Of a DNA stretch of 64,000 nucleotides, positions 7,798 to 16,324 are shown one piece after another. Made by a program: the position numbers and the translations under genes. The stretch comes from Coprovicinus avistercoris (GTDB taxonomy: Bacteria; Actinomycetota; Coriobacteriia; Coriobacteriales; Atopobiaceae): positions 13,673 through 77,672 of the forward strand of contig DVMQ01000015.1 in assembly GCA_018714895.1 (NCBI GenBank), read 5' to 3'. The notes beneath the pieces are model-generated. The model did no database searches and was not told the origin of the DNA. It worked only from the letters and a program-made list of their open reading frames with translations. The first letter of the stretch is position 1. Every line of letters begins with the position of its first letter.

Positions 7798-8571
7798 ATG
7801 CATCAAACTGACACCTCTGCAAAAGATGTATCCACTGATTCATACCACGGGCGTATACGCATTTTCGATATCGCCCGTGGTATTGCAGTGGTTTCAATGG
7901 TGCTATTTCATGGCTGCTATGACCTTGCCTACCTATCCCATGTTTCTCTTCCATGGTTTTCTGGGTTATTCCAAGATATTTGGCGTGCCTCTATCTCCTG
8001 GACTTTTCTTTTTATTGCAGGTTGTATGTGTTATTACTCTCATAACAATATTGTGAGAGGCACTAAACTGCTTGCTCTATCGTTTGGGATTTATATTGTT
8101 ACAACTATTGCAGCTGTTGATACTCCAATTAGCTTCGGAATTATTTTCTGCATGGGATCCTGTGGCATTATTTCAGGCTTGCTTAAGCACGTAAGATTAC
8201 TTCCATCGGGTATCTTGCCAGCATGTATATGCTTCTGTCTCTTTCTCATAACATACAATGTTTCACATGGCACGCTTGAACTTGGATTTACTACGGTAGA
8301 CATTCCGAGAATGCTGTATGAAACGCCTTGGTTAAGCTGGTTAGGGTTTCCGGGTCCACATTTTCTATCAGGAGATTATTACCCTGTAATCCCCTACCTT
8401 TTTATGTATCTTACGGGCACTGCGCTTCTCTCACGACCCATAGAACAAGGTTTTCCAGCTTGGGTGTATTCCCTCCATTGCGCGCCACTCGAATTTATCG
8501 GGCGTCATGCCTTGCTCATTTATGTTGTTCACCAGCCGCTGCTACTTGTCCTAACAAGTCTTTTTGTCTAG
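7798..8571 (+). CDS. DUF1624 (HGSNAT-like) membrane protein
   Basis: A roughly 257-residue multi-spanning membrane protein of the DUF1624/heparan-alpha-glucosaminide acetyltransferase-like family. Seen: IFDIARGIAVVSMVLFHGCYD near the N-terminus, about seven hydrophobic helices, and a C-terminal HALLIYVVHQPLLL, which is the family end motif. Relatives transfer acyl groups to sugars across a membrane, but the substrate here is unknown. The start is uncertain: ATG codons occur at 7786 and 7798, and a weak GGTG precedes the second. It follows lexA by under 30 bases yet has no obvious SOS role; read-through from the lexA promoter is possible. Confidence 0.75.
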   Translation: MHQTDTSAKDVSTDSYHGRIRIFDIARGIAVVSMVLFHGCYDLAYLSHVSLPWFSGLFQDIWRASISWTFLFIAGCMCYYSHNNIVRGTKLLALSFGIYIVTTIAAVDTPISFGIIFCMGSCGIISGLLKHVRLLPSGILPACICFCLFLITYNVSHGTLELGFTTVDIPRMLYETPWLSWLGFPGPHFLSGDYYPVIPYLFMYLTGTALLSRPIEQGFPAWVYSLHCAPLEFIGRHALLIYVVHQPLLLVLTSLFV

Positions 8572-8623
8572 CATCTCTCGCCAATGAACCCGAGGTATCT
8601 TACAGATTTCCTGCAGCCAATAG

Positions 8624-9934
8624 CTATAAAGAACTCTCATCTACACGATACGGCTCAAGAGTAGCCGCCATGCGCTTATCAGCATTCAGCGTAACAAGCA
8701 GTCCGCCTTCCACATAGCGCTCATGAACTACACGGCAACGCTCGTGTGCCATTTTCATAAGCAGACCTTTTGAATATGGAATCATGACTGAAAGTACAAC
8801 ATCACCATCTGAAGCTTCTTTGGCAATACGATATTTGAGGGAGGCGAGACCCTCACCTGTTAAAGCGGAAACAAAAACTGCTTGAGGATATGCTGAACGC
8901 ATATGCTGCAACTCATTCGCACTGAGCAGATCAATCTTGTTGAATACAACAACAGAGCGCTTATCAGCTGCACCGATTTGATGGAGCACCTCATCGACTG
9001 CGGCAAGCTCTCTCAGATAACCCTCATCACTCGCATCAACAACACGCAAGATAAGATCTGCAGCATTCACCTCAGCAAGGGTGGATTTAAATGCTTCCAC
9101 CAAAGTGGTAGGCAGCTTTTGAATAAAGCCTACCGTGTCAGTAAGGGCAATTTTACGGCCCTCTTCCAGATCCAATACGCGGGTAGTAGGATCCAGTGTC
9201 GCAAAGAGTTCATCTTGTACGTAAGCATTTGCAGATGCAAGAGTGTTGAGAAGAGTGGATTTTCCAGCATTTGTATATCCAGCTAGGGCCGTGCGCCATA
9301 CACCCGATTCCCAGCGAGCTTTACTCTGCGTTGCACGTCGCTTCTCGAGCTGGCTCAGTTTTTCTTGTAGGGTTGCAATGCGCTTACGAACAAGACGGCG
9401 GTCGACCTCGAGCTGACTTTCTCCTTGACCAAATCGGCTACCAATACCACCGCGCGTCTGTTCACGCACCAGATGGCTCCACATGCCTCGCAGTCTGGGA
9501 TATAGATATTGCAGCTGCGCCAGCTGAACTTGAAGACGTCCTTCTCGCGTTTTAGCATGAACGCCAAATATGTCTAGAATGAGCGCAGTTCTATCAATAA
9601 CCTTTATGCCATTGCCTATCGCTCGCTCTAAGTTCGCTTGTTGTGAAGGCGTAAGCTCGTCATCAAACACCACCACATTAGCTTCGAGATTGTGAGCTAA
9701 ACAAACCAATTCTTCAGTTTTGCCAGAACCAATAAATGTGCGCGCTACGGGACGATCAAGACGTTGCGTTAATCTTCCCACCACCATCGCGCCATCAGTT
9801 TCAACAAGACGTTCAAGCTCGTTAAGGGAAGTCTCAACCGGCCATTCAGATTTATCAGGACCAAGATCGACCCCGACTAAAACAGCACGTTCTTTCTCAT
9901 GGGAAGTTGAGTAAGGAGCAAACCGAGACGTCAT
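8624..9934 (-). CDS. hflX: GTPase HflX
   Basis: A 436-residue ribosome-associated GTPase that splits stalled or hibernating 70S ribosomes. Seen: the HflX N-domain with VVFDDELTPSQQANLE near 95, a glycine-rich linker TRGGIGSRFGQGESQLE near 165, then a G domain with Walker A GYTNAGKSTLLN, LTDTVGFIQKLP and VFNKIDLL. The ATG at 9934 overlaps the miaA stop (TAATG) and has AAGGAG 8 bases upstream. miaA-hflX adjacency is widespread; hfq, which sits between them in many bacteria, is absent here. Confidence 0.95.
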   Translation of the reverse strand: MTSRFAPYSTSHEKERAVLVGVDLGPDKSEWPVETSLNELERLVETDGAMVVGRLTQRLDRPVARTFIGSGKTEELVCLAHNLEANVVVFDDELTPSQQANLERAIGNGIKVIDRTALILDIFGVHAKTREGRLQVQLAQLQYLYPRLRGMWSHLVREQTRGGIGSRFGQGESQLEVDRRLVRKRIATLQEKLSQLEKRRATQSKARWESGVWRTALAGYTNAGKSTLLNTLASANAYVQDELFATLDPTTRVLDLEEGRKIALTDTVGFIQKLPTTLVEAFKSTLAEVNAADLILRVVDASDEGYLRELAAVDEVLHQIGAADKRSVVVFNKIDLLSANELQHMRSAYPQAVFVSALTGEGLASLKYRIAKEASDGDVVLSVMIPYSKGLLMKMAHERCRVVHERYVEGGLLVTLNADKRMAATLEPYRVDESSL

Positions 9935-10887
9935 TACATGCACTCCTTAGATTGGGAGGCTTGGACGGTCTTCGAAATATCATGCTGGATATAATCGACA
10001 GCCCCATCAACTCCAAGCGTGTCGATATCAAGCCAGTGCACACGACCATCGCGTCGTAACCAATTGAGTTGGCGCTTTGCATAATGACGTGTGCGCGTTT
10101 TTGTTTGCTGTATCGCATCCTCCAATGACATCTCATTATCCAAAACTGCAAGAGCTTCCTTGTAGCCAATTGCTTGGGATGCAGTGACCGATTGTTTGAG
10201 CTTATCCGTTTGAAGCTGGCGCACTTCATCCAGCAGGCCCTCTGCAAACATTTGATCTACACGCTCATCTATACGCGTATAGAGCTTTTCTCGAGGAACT
10301 GCAGGGGCATAAAGCACAGCATGGTAATGAGGAGTGCGTTTCAAGAGACCTTCATGCTGCTTGGCATAACTAAGCCCCTCGTCAGCCAGTTCAAGCGCAC
10401 GAATACAACGCCTTACGTTATGTGGATGAATAAGAGAAGCACTTGCAGGATCTCGTTGTTGCAAAACTGCATAAAGCTCATCAGGACCAAGACACTCAGC
10501 CTCTTGCTCCCAAAAAGTGCGACGAGCATCGCCATGTTTTCCTGCCGGGAAATCCATCTCATCTATCACTGCATCAAGATAAAGACCAGTTCCGCCGCAC
10601 AGAATTGGAATACGTCCGTCTGCGATAGCCCTATCTACACAAGCGCGCGCATCCTTTTGAAAGCGTTCAACAGAATAGGTGTCTGATACATCACAAATAT
10701 CAACCATCTCGAGCGCTACGCGCCTCTCAGCAGCAGGAACTTTAGCGGTACCTATATCCATGCCGCGATAAACTTGCATAGCATCCACTGAGATAACAGT
10801 AGTGCCAAGAGCAAAGGCAAGCCTATCGGCAAGTTCACTTTTTCCAGAGGCGGTTGGCCCTACTATGCAAACAGTTACAGGTTCCAA
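9934..10887 (-). CDS. miaA: tRNA dimethylallyltransferase
   Basis: A 317-residue enzyme that adds the dimethylallyl group to A37 of tRNAs reading UNN codons, the step before MiaB. Seen: P-loop GPTASGKSELA at the N-terminus, SVDAMQVYRGMDIGTAK, GGTGLYLDAV, and a C-terminal ATRHYAKRQ-like motif (TRTRHYAKRQLNWLR). Translation starts at a TTG with GGAGG only three bases upstream, an unusually tight spacing, but no other in-frame start precedes the P-loop. It lies directly between miaB and hflX. Confidence 0.95.
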   Translation of the reverse strand: MEPVTVCIVGPTASGKSELADRLAFALGTTVISVDAMQVYRGMDIGTAKVPAAERRVALEMVDICDVSDTYSVERFQKDARACVDRAIADGRIPILCGGTGLYLDAVIDEMDFPAGKHGDARRTFWEQEAECLGPDELYAVLQQRDPASASLIHPHNVRRCIRALELADEGLSYAKQHEGLLKRTPHYHAVLYAPAVPREKLYTRIDERVDQMFAEGLLDEVRQLQTDKLKQSVTASQAIGYKEALAVLDNEMSLEDAIQQTKTRTRHYAKRQLNWLRRDGRVHWLDIDTLGVDGAVDYIQHDISKTVQASQSKECM

Positions 10888-10899
10888 AGTCCTCCAGTC

Positions 10900-12267
10900 T
10901 TACCGAGCAGAACCTACCATGGGACCGCGAAGATACCAGGTTTTTGCTTCATCCACGCGCACATCTACGTAACGACCCGTAAGATCTTGAGCACTCATGC
11001 CATCCGGCAAGGCAAAATGTACCGTTTGATTTTTTGGGCTATGGCCAACTAAGACATGTGCGTCAGACTTTGAGGGACCTTCAACAAGCACTTCGACAGT
11101 GGAGCCAAGCTCGCGTACATTTGCTTTATGAGCAAGATCTGCAACAAGGGCTGCAAGCCGCTCAAAACGCTCCTGAATCACTTCATGGGGCGTATTGTCG
11201 ACTATCTTTGCAGCAGGAGTTCCCTCGCGCCTTGAGTAGATAAAAGTAAAGGCAGAGGCAAACTCAACTTCTCGAACAAGCGAAAGTGTTTGTTCAAAGT
11301 CCTCTTCAGTCTCTCCGGGAAATCCGACGATAATGTCGGTCGAAAGAGCAATATCTGGCATAGCTGCACGAATTTTGTGAACCAACTCTAAGTAATCCTC
11401 GCGACTATACTTCCTATTCATGCGTCGGAGTATTTCGGTCGAACCGGACTGCACTGCCAAATGAAGTTGTGGCATCACCTGCGGTGTTTCTGCCATGGCA
11501 GCAATGGTCTCATCAGAAAGATCCTTTGGATGCGAAGACGTAAAGCGAATACGTCCAATTCCCGTTTGACCAACTGCGCGCAAAAGCTCCGCAAAGCGAG
11601 GCTTACCATAGCGGTCTCGGCCATAAGAGTTAACGTTTTGCCCTAAGAGTGTTATTTCGCGAACGCCATCACGTACAAGATGTTCGCATTCCATGACTAC
11701 GTCTTCGAAGATACGGCTACGCTCACGCCCACGAACATACGGGACAATGCAGTATGTGCAGAAATTATTACAGCCAGTCATGATAGGTAGCCACGCATGG
11801 AACGACTGCGCTCGATGACTTGGGAGATCGGTCGAAAAGCCCTCATAAGGCTCAGCTGTATCTGCTTCAAGCTGATGAGAGTCATCCAGAAGCGCCTGTT
11901 CCAAAAGATACGGAAGTCGAGCAATCGCCTGAGTTCCAAATACAACATCAACGTTAGGAATATGTTTACGGATATTCTCGCCGTCTCGTTGAGCGATACA
12001 ACCACCAACAGCAACTAGCCTGCGGCCGCTTGGAGGAACGGGAGCACTTACCATGGAAGAAACTTGTCCATATAAACGCGTATCCGCCTTCTCGCGAACA
12101 CAGCACGTCATGAATACAACAACATCAGCCTCTTCTGGAGTTGCAACCTCTACCAACCCACAGCTATCAAGAAGACCGGAAACCCTTTCGGAGTCATGAA
12201 GATTCATCTGACAACCGAAGGTCTTTATATGGTAGGTAAGACCAACAAGATGAGGATAATCAACCAT
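10900..12267 (-). CDS. miaB: tRNA-2-methylthio-N6-dimethylallyladenosine synthase
   Basis: A 455-residue radical SAM methylthiotransferase that converts i6A37 to ms2i6A37. The N-terminal UPF0004 domain holds three cysteines for the auxiliary cluster (TFGCQMN, TCCVREKA, GGCIAQR), the radical SAM core has CNNFCTYCIVPYVRGRE, and a TRAM domain with VLVEGPSK ends the protein. The ATG at 12267 is chosen over a TTG one codon upstream. It works directly after MiaA, whose gene follows by 13 bases. Confidence 0.95.
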   Translation of the reverse strand: MVDYPHLVGLTYHIKTFGCQMNLHDSERVSGLLDSCGLVEVATPEEADVVVFMTCCVREKADTRLYGQVSSMVSAPVPPSGRRLVAVGGCIAQRDGENIRKHIPNVDVVFGTQAIARLPYLLEQALLDDSHQLEADTAEPYEGFSTDLPSHRAQSFHAWLPIMTGCNNFCTYCIVPYVRGRERSRIFEDVVMECEHLVRDGVREITLLGQNVNSYGRDRYGKPRFAELLRAVGQTGIGRIRFTSSHPKDLSDETIAAMAETPQVMPQLHLAVQSGSTEILRRMNRKYSREDYLELVHKIRAAMPDIALSTDIIVGFPGETEEDFEQTLSLVREVEFASAFTFIYSRREGTPAAKIVDNTPHEVIQERFERLAALVADLAHKANVRELGSTVEVLVEGPSKSDAHVLVGHSPKNQTVHFALPDGMSAQDLTGRYVDVRVDEAKTWYLRGPMVGSAR

Positions 12268-12285
12268 CAAAAATTACCGCCTCAT

Positions 12286-12579
12286 TTATACGGATGATAA
12301 GGAGCCTGGAGTGGGGAGTTTGTGTACGTAAACAGCAATACGAATGGCCGTTCTACTCTCCCCTCCTATTTCAATATCTGAAAAGGTAGGAGCACAGGAG
12401 ATATCAATACCGGTAGGAATAAGAAAACCACGTGCAATGGCCATAGCCTTAATCGCTTGATTGACAGCACCCGCTCCGACACATTGCATATTTACCGGAA
12501 CACCATCTTTAACCATGCCGGCAATCGCCCCGGCCACTGAGGCCGGTGAAGACTTGCTCGAAACCTTCAGAAAATCCAT
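12286..12579 (-). CDS. spoVS: SpoVS-like stage V sporulation protein S homologue
   Basis: A 97-residue protein with the whole SpoVS/Alba-like domain: MDFLKVSSKSSPASVAGAIAG, then VGAGAVNQAIKAMAIARG and FLIPTGIDISCAP, ending with a beta strand TAIRIAVYVHK. In Bacillus the protein affects septation and spore assembly; it also occurs in organisms that do not sporulate, where its role is unknown. The start at 12579 is supported by GGAGATAGTA. It lies 18 bases ahead of miaB, and one unknown gene away from rny; in Bacillus rny, ymdB and spoVS are also neighbours. Confidence 0.9.
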   Translation of the reverse strand: MDFLKVSSKSSPASVAGAIAGMVKDGVPVNMQCVGAGAVNQAIKAMAIARGFLIPTGIDISCAPTFSDIEIGGESRTAIRIAVYVHKLPTPGSLSSV

Positions 12580-12680
12580 TACTATCTCCTGCAACGTTTT
12601 AGCTTCTTGACTGAAGTCATGTGTTGTATTTCATGATTGTACTGGTTTAGGCAGACATCTAAAGCTCAAGTACAAGTTCA

Positions 12681-13766
12681 CTAATCCGGTTTATCAAGAT
12701 CAAAGCTTACAAGAATACGATTTTTTGTAACGCGAACATGCGGTGCTGCCGAAAGGGATAAATAGTAACGATCTGCAAGATAGGAAAAATCCCGCTCCAT
12801 CATGCGTGAGAATTCACCAAGATCGTCTGAAGAAACCTTAAGACCTCGCCTATCTTTCATAAGATCTACTTCGGCAGGAGTTGAAGGATCACTGCGATGC
12901 ATAAGCCTCGCAAGCACGCTGCGCAGGGGCTTAATCTGACCAGAGAGGATACGATGAGCTGTTCTCTCAGAAATAACAAGGCCTAAAGATGCAGCGATTT
13001 CCATAAAATCCGAAGCGTCGGAGGCGGCATAGAGCCGTTCACATACAGGAAGTTCGGCAATATCGTCAACAAACAGATGTCGGCTTTCATCATCGGGACG
13101 GCATCTATCGCGAAGAGTTGCTGCAATCTCAGAGGGTGAACCCAAATACACTTCACAGACCCCACGCTCTTCTACAGCAAACTCACAGCATGTCCTGACG
13201 ATATTATGGGGCCCGCGAACGACAGAAGTCTGTCCATCGTCATCAGTTCCCACTGTCGGCCAAGTAGACTGATCTGCACGCTCAGAAAGCTTCGTCGCAT
13301 CCGAAACAACACACAATGAAGTTCCCAAGCCAGGTGTGGAAGTCACAACTTTGGCACTAGAAACATTTTCACGCACTGAGAAAAGCGCCATGCCACGCCC
13401 ATGCACACCCCAGCGATCGGTATGAATGGTTTCGAGCTTAGAGGTAACACGCGCATCAAAAATGCGATCCTGCATATGAGCGGGTATACCGTCTCCATCA
13501 TCGATCATTACCAGGGTACGTGTGTTGGCATCACGAGTTGTTGCTACGAAAATCTTTCGCGCACGAGCATCACGCGCATTTCGTAGCATCTCAATTACCA
13601 CATCTTCGATGCAGCGAATATCATGTTTCGCTTGACGGCGCTCAGCCTCAGCAACACGAAGACGAACAAAACCATCTCCGAGATTTTCTTCAACTCGGAG
13701 ATTCTGCTCCCCTGTTACCGAAGCAACGAAGCCGAGCAAATTGCCGGCTTCGTTGTTAACAGCCAT
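12681..13766 (-). CDS. GHKL ATPase of unknown function between rny and spoVS
   Basis: A 361-residue protein with a GHKL (histidine kinase/MutL/Hsp90-type) ATP-binding domain: N-box EDVVIEMLRNARDA (54-67), G1 box IDDGDGIP (88-95) and lid GVHGRGMALFS (120-130). There is no histidine phosphoacceptor, membrane segment or MutL C-terminal domain. The C-terminal 200 residues (SERTAHRILSGQIKPLR near 265, VTKNRILVSFDLD at the end) match nothing I recognise. The ATG at 13766, ten bases after the rny stop, is preferred over a TTG two codons upstream. Tight linkage to rny and SpoVS suggests a role in RNA decay or chromosome/cell-cycle work, but that is inference. Confidence 0.7.
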   Translation of the reverse strand: MAVNNEAGNLLGFVASVTGEQNLRVEENLGDGFVRLRVAEAERRQAKHDIRCIEDVVIEMLRNARDARARKIFVATTRDANTRTLVMIDDGDGIPAHMQDRIFDARVTSKLETIHTDRWGVHGRGMALFSVRENVSSAKVVTSTPGLGTSLCVVSDATKLSERADQSTWPTVGTDDDGQTSVVRGPHNIVRTCCEFAVEERGVCEVYLGSPSEIAATLRDRCRPDDESRHLFVDDIAELPVCERLYAASDASDFMEIAASLGLVISERTAHRILSGQIKPLRSVLARLMHRSDPSTPAEVDLMKDRRGLKVSSDDLGEFSRMMERDFSYLADRYYLSLSAAPHVRVTKNRILVSFDLDKPD

Positions 13767-13776
13767 AATCAACTAC

Positions 13777-15339
13777 CTACTTTGCAATATCGGTAGCACG
13801 AGACTCTCTGATGACAACAACACGAACTTGTCCGGGATATTCCATCTCGTCCTCAATTTGACGAGCAATGTCATGAGCAAGAACTGTTGCCTTGGCATCA
13901 GAAATTTTCTCAGGTTCGACCATAACATGAAGCTCACGACCAGCTTGCATGGCATAGGTACGCTCTACGCCTTCGTGAGCATTTGAAATCTCTTCGAGTT
14001 TCTCCAGACGCTTGATATAGGCCTCAGCAGATTCCCTACGAGCACCAGGACGAGCAGCAGAGATGGCATCAGCAGCCTGTACAAGCACATCCAAAACTGA
14101 AGACGGCTCAACATCAGCATGGTGGGCCTCAATGGCATGAACAATTTCAGGACGCTCGCCATAGCGTCGTGCAAGGTCAGCTCCGATAACAGCATGCGGA
14201 CCTTCAACGTCATGATCGATTGCCTTGCCAATGTCATGCAAAAGACCAGCGCGTTTTGCAGGAGTTGGATCCAAACCAAGCTCGGAGAACATAATTCCAC
14301 AGAGCTCAGAAACCTGAACAGAATGGAAAAGCACATTCTGTCCAAAGGACGTGCGGTAACGAAGGGCGCCAAGCGTCTTTACCAACTCGGGATGGAGATC
14401 ATGAATACCAGCATCAAACGCTGCCTGCTCTCCAGCCTCCTGAACACGCTTATTTACAAGCTCTTCAGCCTTACGGTACATTTCCTCAATACGAGCAGGA
14501 TGAATACGACCGTCAGCAATAAGATTTTCGAGAGCAACACGGGCAGTCTCTCGACGAACCGGATCAAAACTGGACAAAACAACCGTCTCCGGTGTGTCGT
14601 CAATAACAAGAGAAACGCCAGAAACCTGCTCGAAAGTTCTGATGTTACGACCTTCACGGCCGATAATACGACCCTTTAGATCGTCGGAGGGAATATGCAC
14701 CGAGGTGACGGTAATCTCGCCCGCCTGATCTGCAGCACAACGCTGTATAGCAACAGACACAATCTCTCGAGCCGTCTTTTCAGATTCCGCACGAACTCGC
14801 GCCTCGGATTCACGAAGAATCTGAGCCTCTTCTTTAATTGCGTCTTTGCGAACTCGCTCTAAAAGTTCACGATGAGCATCATCACGCGTAAGAGCACTGA
14901 TTCGTTCGAGCTCAGCAGTTTGCTTTTGTTCAAGATCCTCAAGATCGGTGCGTTTCCTATCGAGCTGACCCTGCAGGCTAGAGAGCTGGTGTTCACGTTT
15001 ATCCAGCGCATCATTACGCCTATCGAGAGACTCCTCGCGCTGCATAATACGTGACTCACGAGAACGAAGCTCACCTTTACGCTGCTCCGCCTCATCTTCT
15101 GACTCTTGCTTCAATCGAAGAATTTCTTCTTTTGCCTCGATAAGAGCTTCTTTTTTGGTGGTTTCAGCTTGACGAAGTGCCTCAGCGTGAATTTCTTTCG
15201 CTTTGTCTTCGGCATCGGAAATCTGCTGGACAGCATCCCGTACCTTTGTATTGCGTTGGCTTTTTGCCATTAAAGAAGCGCCAAAGGCACCGAGTGCTAG
15301 GCACACAATGCCAATGACGATAGCTAGATACGTATCCAT
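13777..15339 (-). CDS. rny: Ribonuclease Y
   Basis: A 520-residue membrane-anchored endoribonuclease that starts mRNA decay. Order seen: one N-terminal membrane helix (LAIVIGIVCLALGAFGASLM, 5-24), a long charged coiled coil (about 35-190, rich in E, R, K and L), a KH domain with GRIIGREGRNIRTFE near 220, and an HD domain with HDIGKAIDHDVEGPHA near 370. The start at 15339 has AAGGAG upstream. It has its own promoter and a roughly 190-base structured leader. It is followed at close spacing by the GHKL ATPase gene. Confidence 0.96.
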   Translation of the reverse strand: MDTYLAIVIGIVCLALGAFGASLMAKSQRNTKVRDAVQQISDAEDKAKEIHAEALRQAETTKKEALIEAKEEILRLKQESEDEAEQRKGELRSRESRIMQREESLDRRNDALDKREHQLSSLQGQLDRKRTDLEDLEQKQTAELERISALTRDDAHRELLERVRKDAIKEEAQILRESEARVRAESEKTAREIVSVAIQRCAADQAGEITVTSVHIPSDDLKGRIIGREGRNIRTFEQVSGVSLVIDDTPETVVLSSFDPVRRETARVALENLIADGRIHPARIEEMYRKAEELVNKRVQEAGEQAAFDAGIHDLHPELVKTLGALRYRTSFGQNVLFHSVQVSELCGIMFSELGLDPTPAKRAGLLHDIGKAIDHDVEGPHAVIGADLARRYGERPEIVHAIEAHHADVEPSSVLDVLVQAADAISAARPGARRESAEAYIKRLEKLEEISNAHEGVERTYAMQAGRELHVMVEPEKISDAKATVLAHDIARQIEDEMEYPGQVRVVVIRESRATDIAK

Positions 15340-15470
15340 TCGGTACTCCTTATTTACGAGTTCAGTAAGGTAGTTCAGGAGACCGACAGGCACAGCCCAC
15401 CGGAACCCGCCATCGGGCTTTTTCGACCGCAGGCTAAAGGGCATGCAGATCATCTGGCTCGCTTGTAAAG

Positions 15471-15512
15471 AAACAAAAAGCGGCATATATAAGACGTCTG
15501 CCGCCAGGCGGC
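15471..15512 (-). promoter_or_regulatory. Possible attenuator with competing hairpins in the rny leader
   Basis: On the minus strand GCGGCA and TGCCGC form a stem (15504-15480) followed by CTTTTTGTTTCTTT, an intrinsic-terminator shape located between the rny promoter and rny. The same GCGGC can instead pair with an upstream GCCGC (hairpin 15512-15500), which would dissolve the terminator. This mutually exclusive layout is what attenuators look like; there is no direct evidence of regulation. Confidence 0.45.
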
Positions 15513-15538
15513 GGGCGTTGAGCTCGAATAGCCCCTTT

Positions 15539-15567
15539 ATCGTATGGTTACAAAACGAACCTGTCAA
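15539..15567 (-). promoter_or_regulatory. rny promoter
   Basis: On the minus strand a perfect TTGACA (15567-15562) is 17 bases from TACGAT (15544-15539). It lies downstream of recX and about 200 bases ahead of rny, so rny and the genes after it can be transcribed apart from recA-recX. Confidence 0.65.
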
Positions 15568-15589
15568 ACGAACAATGCGCAGCTAACAG

Positions 15590-15617
15590 ACCGCATCATG
15601 AGAGATACCGATGCGGT
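15590..15617 (-). terminator. Hairpin after recX, weak terminator candidate
   Basis: ACCGCATC and GATGCGGT form a perfect 8-bp stem with a 12-base loop immediately after the recX stop. The following bases are not a T run, so it may protect the recX 3' end or act as a weak terminator rather than stop transcription fully. Confidence 0.4.
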
Positions 15618-15628
15618 TGTCTTAAGAA

Positions 15629-16309
15629 CTAACGCTGGTCGTTACCCTCGATTTCTGAAAGCCGTCTTTCTACGGCGGCGCGAGCACACCCCATACGAAA
15701 ACCACGAGACACCAGAAATCTCATGAGCTTTCCATACGCATCGCCACGTGGAAGAGATTTCCGTTCAAGAAGGGACAGTGCTCTATCTACTTCATTGTCC
15801 GGATCAATAAACTCTTCAGGCCATCCAGGAACATCTCCAAGTTCTATTCCTTTATGAGAAAGCTCAAGGGCAATTCTGCGTTCACCCCATCCAGCGACTA
15901 GTTTTGTTCGAATATATGCCGAAGCAAATCGATCATTATCAATAAGACCACAGGAGAGCGCACGCTTAACAACGAGCTCCCTCACAGAAGAGGTGTAACC
16001 ATTTCTTTTGAGTCGGTCATCGAGTTCTTTTGAAGAGTAATCTCGCCTACTCACAAGTGAGCAGACCTTCTCCCATGCGCATGATTCAGCACACCGCTTG
16101 AGCTCATAGAGAAGCTCGGCGCGTGAATGAACGTCGAGCGTCTTGGACTGCTGACGCAACATTCGTCCTACAGCCACAGGAATCGAAAGCCGTTCTTCCT
16201 CCGCAGAATCTGGTCGCACGATAAGAATTGCTCTCTGCGCAGGCTGCGCAGAGACATAGGATTTTCTATTTGGCAGCTCGCACGACCAATCAAACGATGA
16301 AAGCCCCAT
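15629..16309 (-). CDS. recX: Regulatory protein RecX
   Basis: A 226-residue RecX, which binds RecA filaments and limits their activity. The C-terminal two thirds carry three RecX helical repeats: SRRDYSSKELDDRLKRNG near 107, DNDRFASAYIRTKLVAGWGERRIALELSHKGI near 147 (split recognition LIDN and GERRI), and LMRFLVSRGF near 200. The first 80 residues are a poorly conserved extension. The gene starts 15 bases after recA, so both should be induced together through the LexA-controlled recA promoter. Confidence 0.9.
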   Translation of the reverse strand: MGLSSFDWSCELPNRKSYVSAQPAQRAILIVRPDSAEEERLSIPVAVGRMLRQQSKTLDVHSRAELLYELKRCAESCAWEKVCSLVSRRDYSSKELDDRLKRNGYTSSVRELVVKRALSCGLIDNDRFASAYIRTKLVAGWGERRIALELSHKGIELGDVPGWPEEFIDPDNEVDRALSLLERKSLPRGDAYGKLMRFLVSRGFRMGCARAAVERRLSEIEGNDQR

Positions 16310-16324
16310 GATGGTATGCCTTAC

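Noticed and set aside
9900..9960. hfq between miaA and hflX
   Set aside because: The two genes overlap by one base, leaving no room.
14119..14679. A 186-codon open frame on the plus strand
   Set aside because: It is antisense to the conserved HD domain region of rny and has no recognisable protein features.
15550..15585. Repeated AAACGAAC near the rny promoter as a LexA box
   Set aside because: The halves are direct repeats and do not match CGAACRNRYGTTYG, so an SOS operator is not supported for rny.
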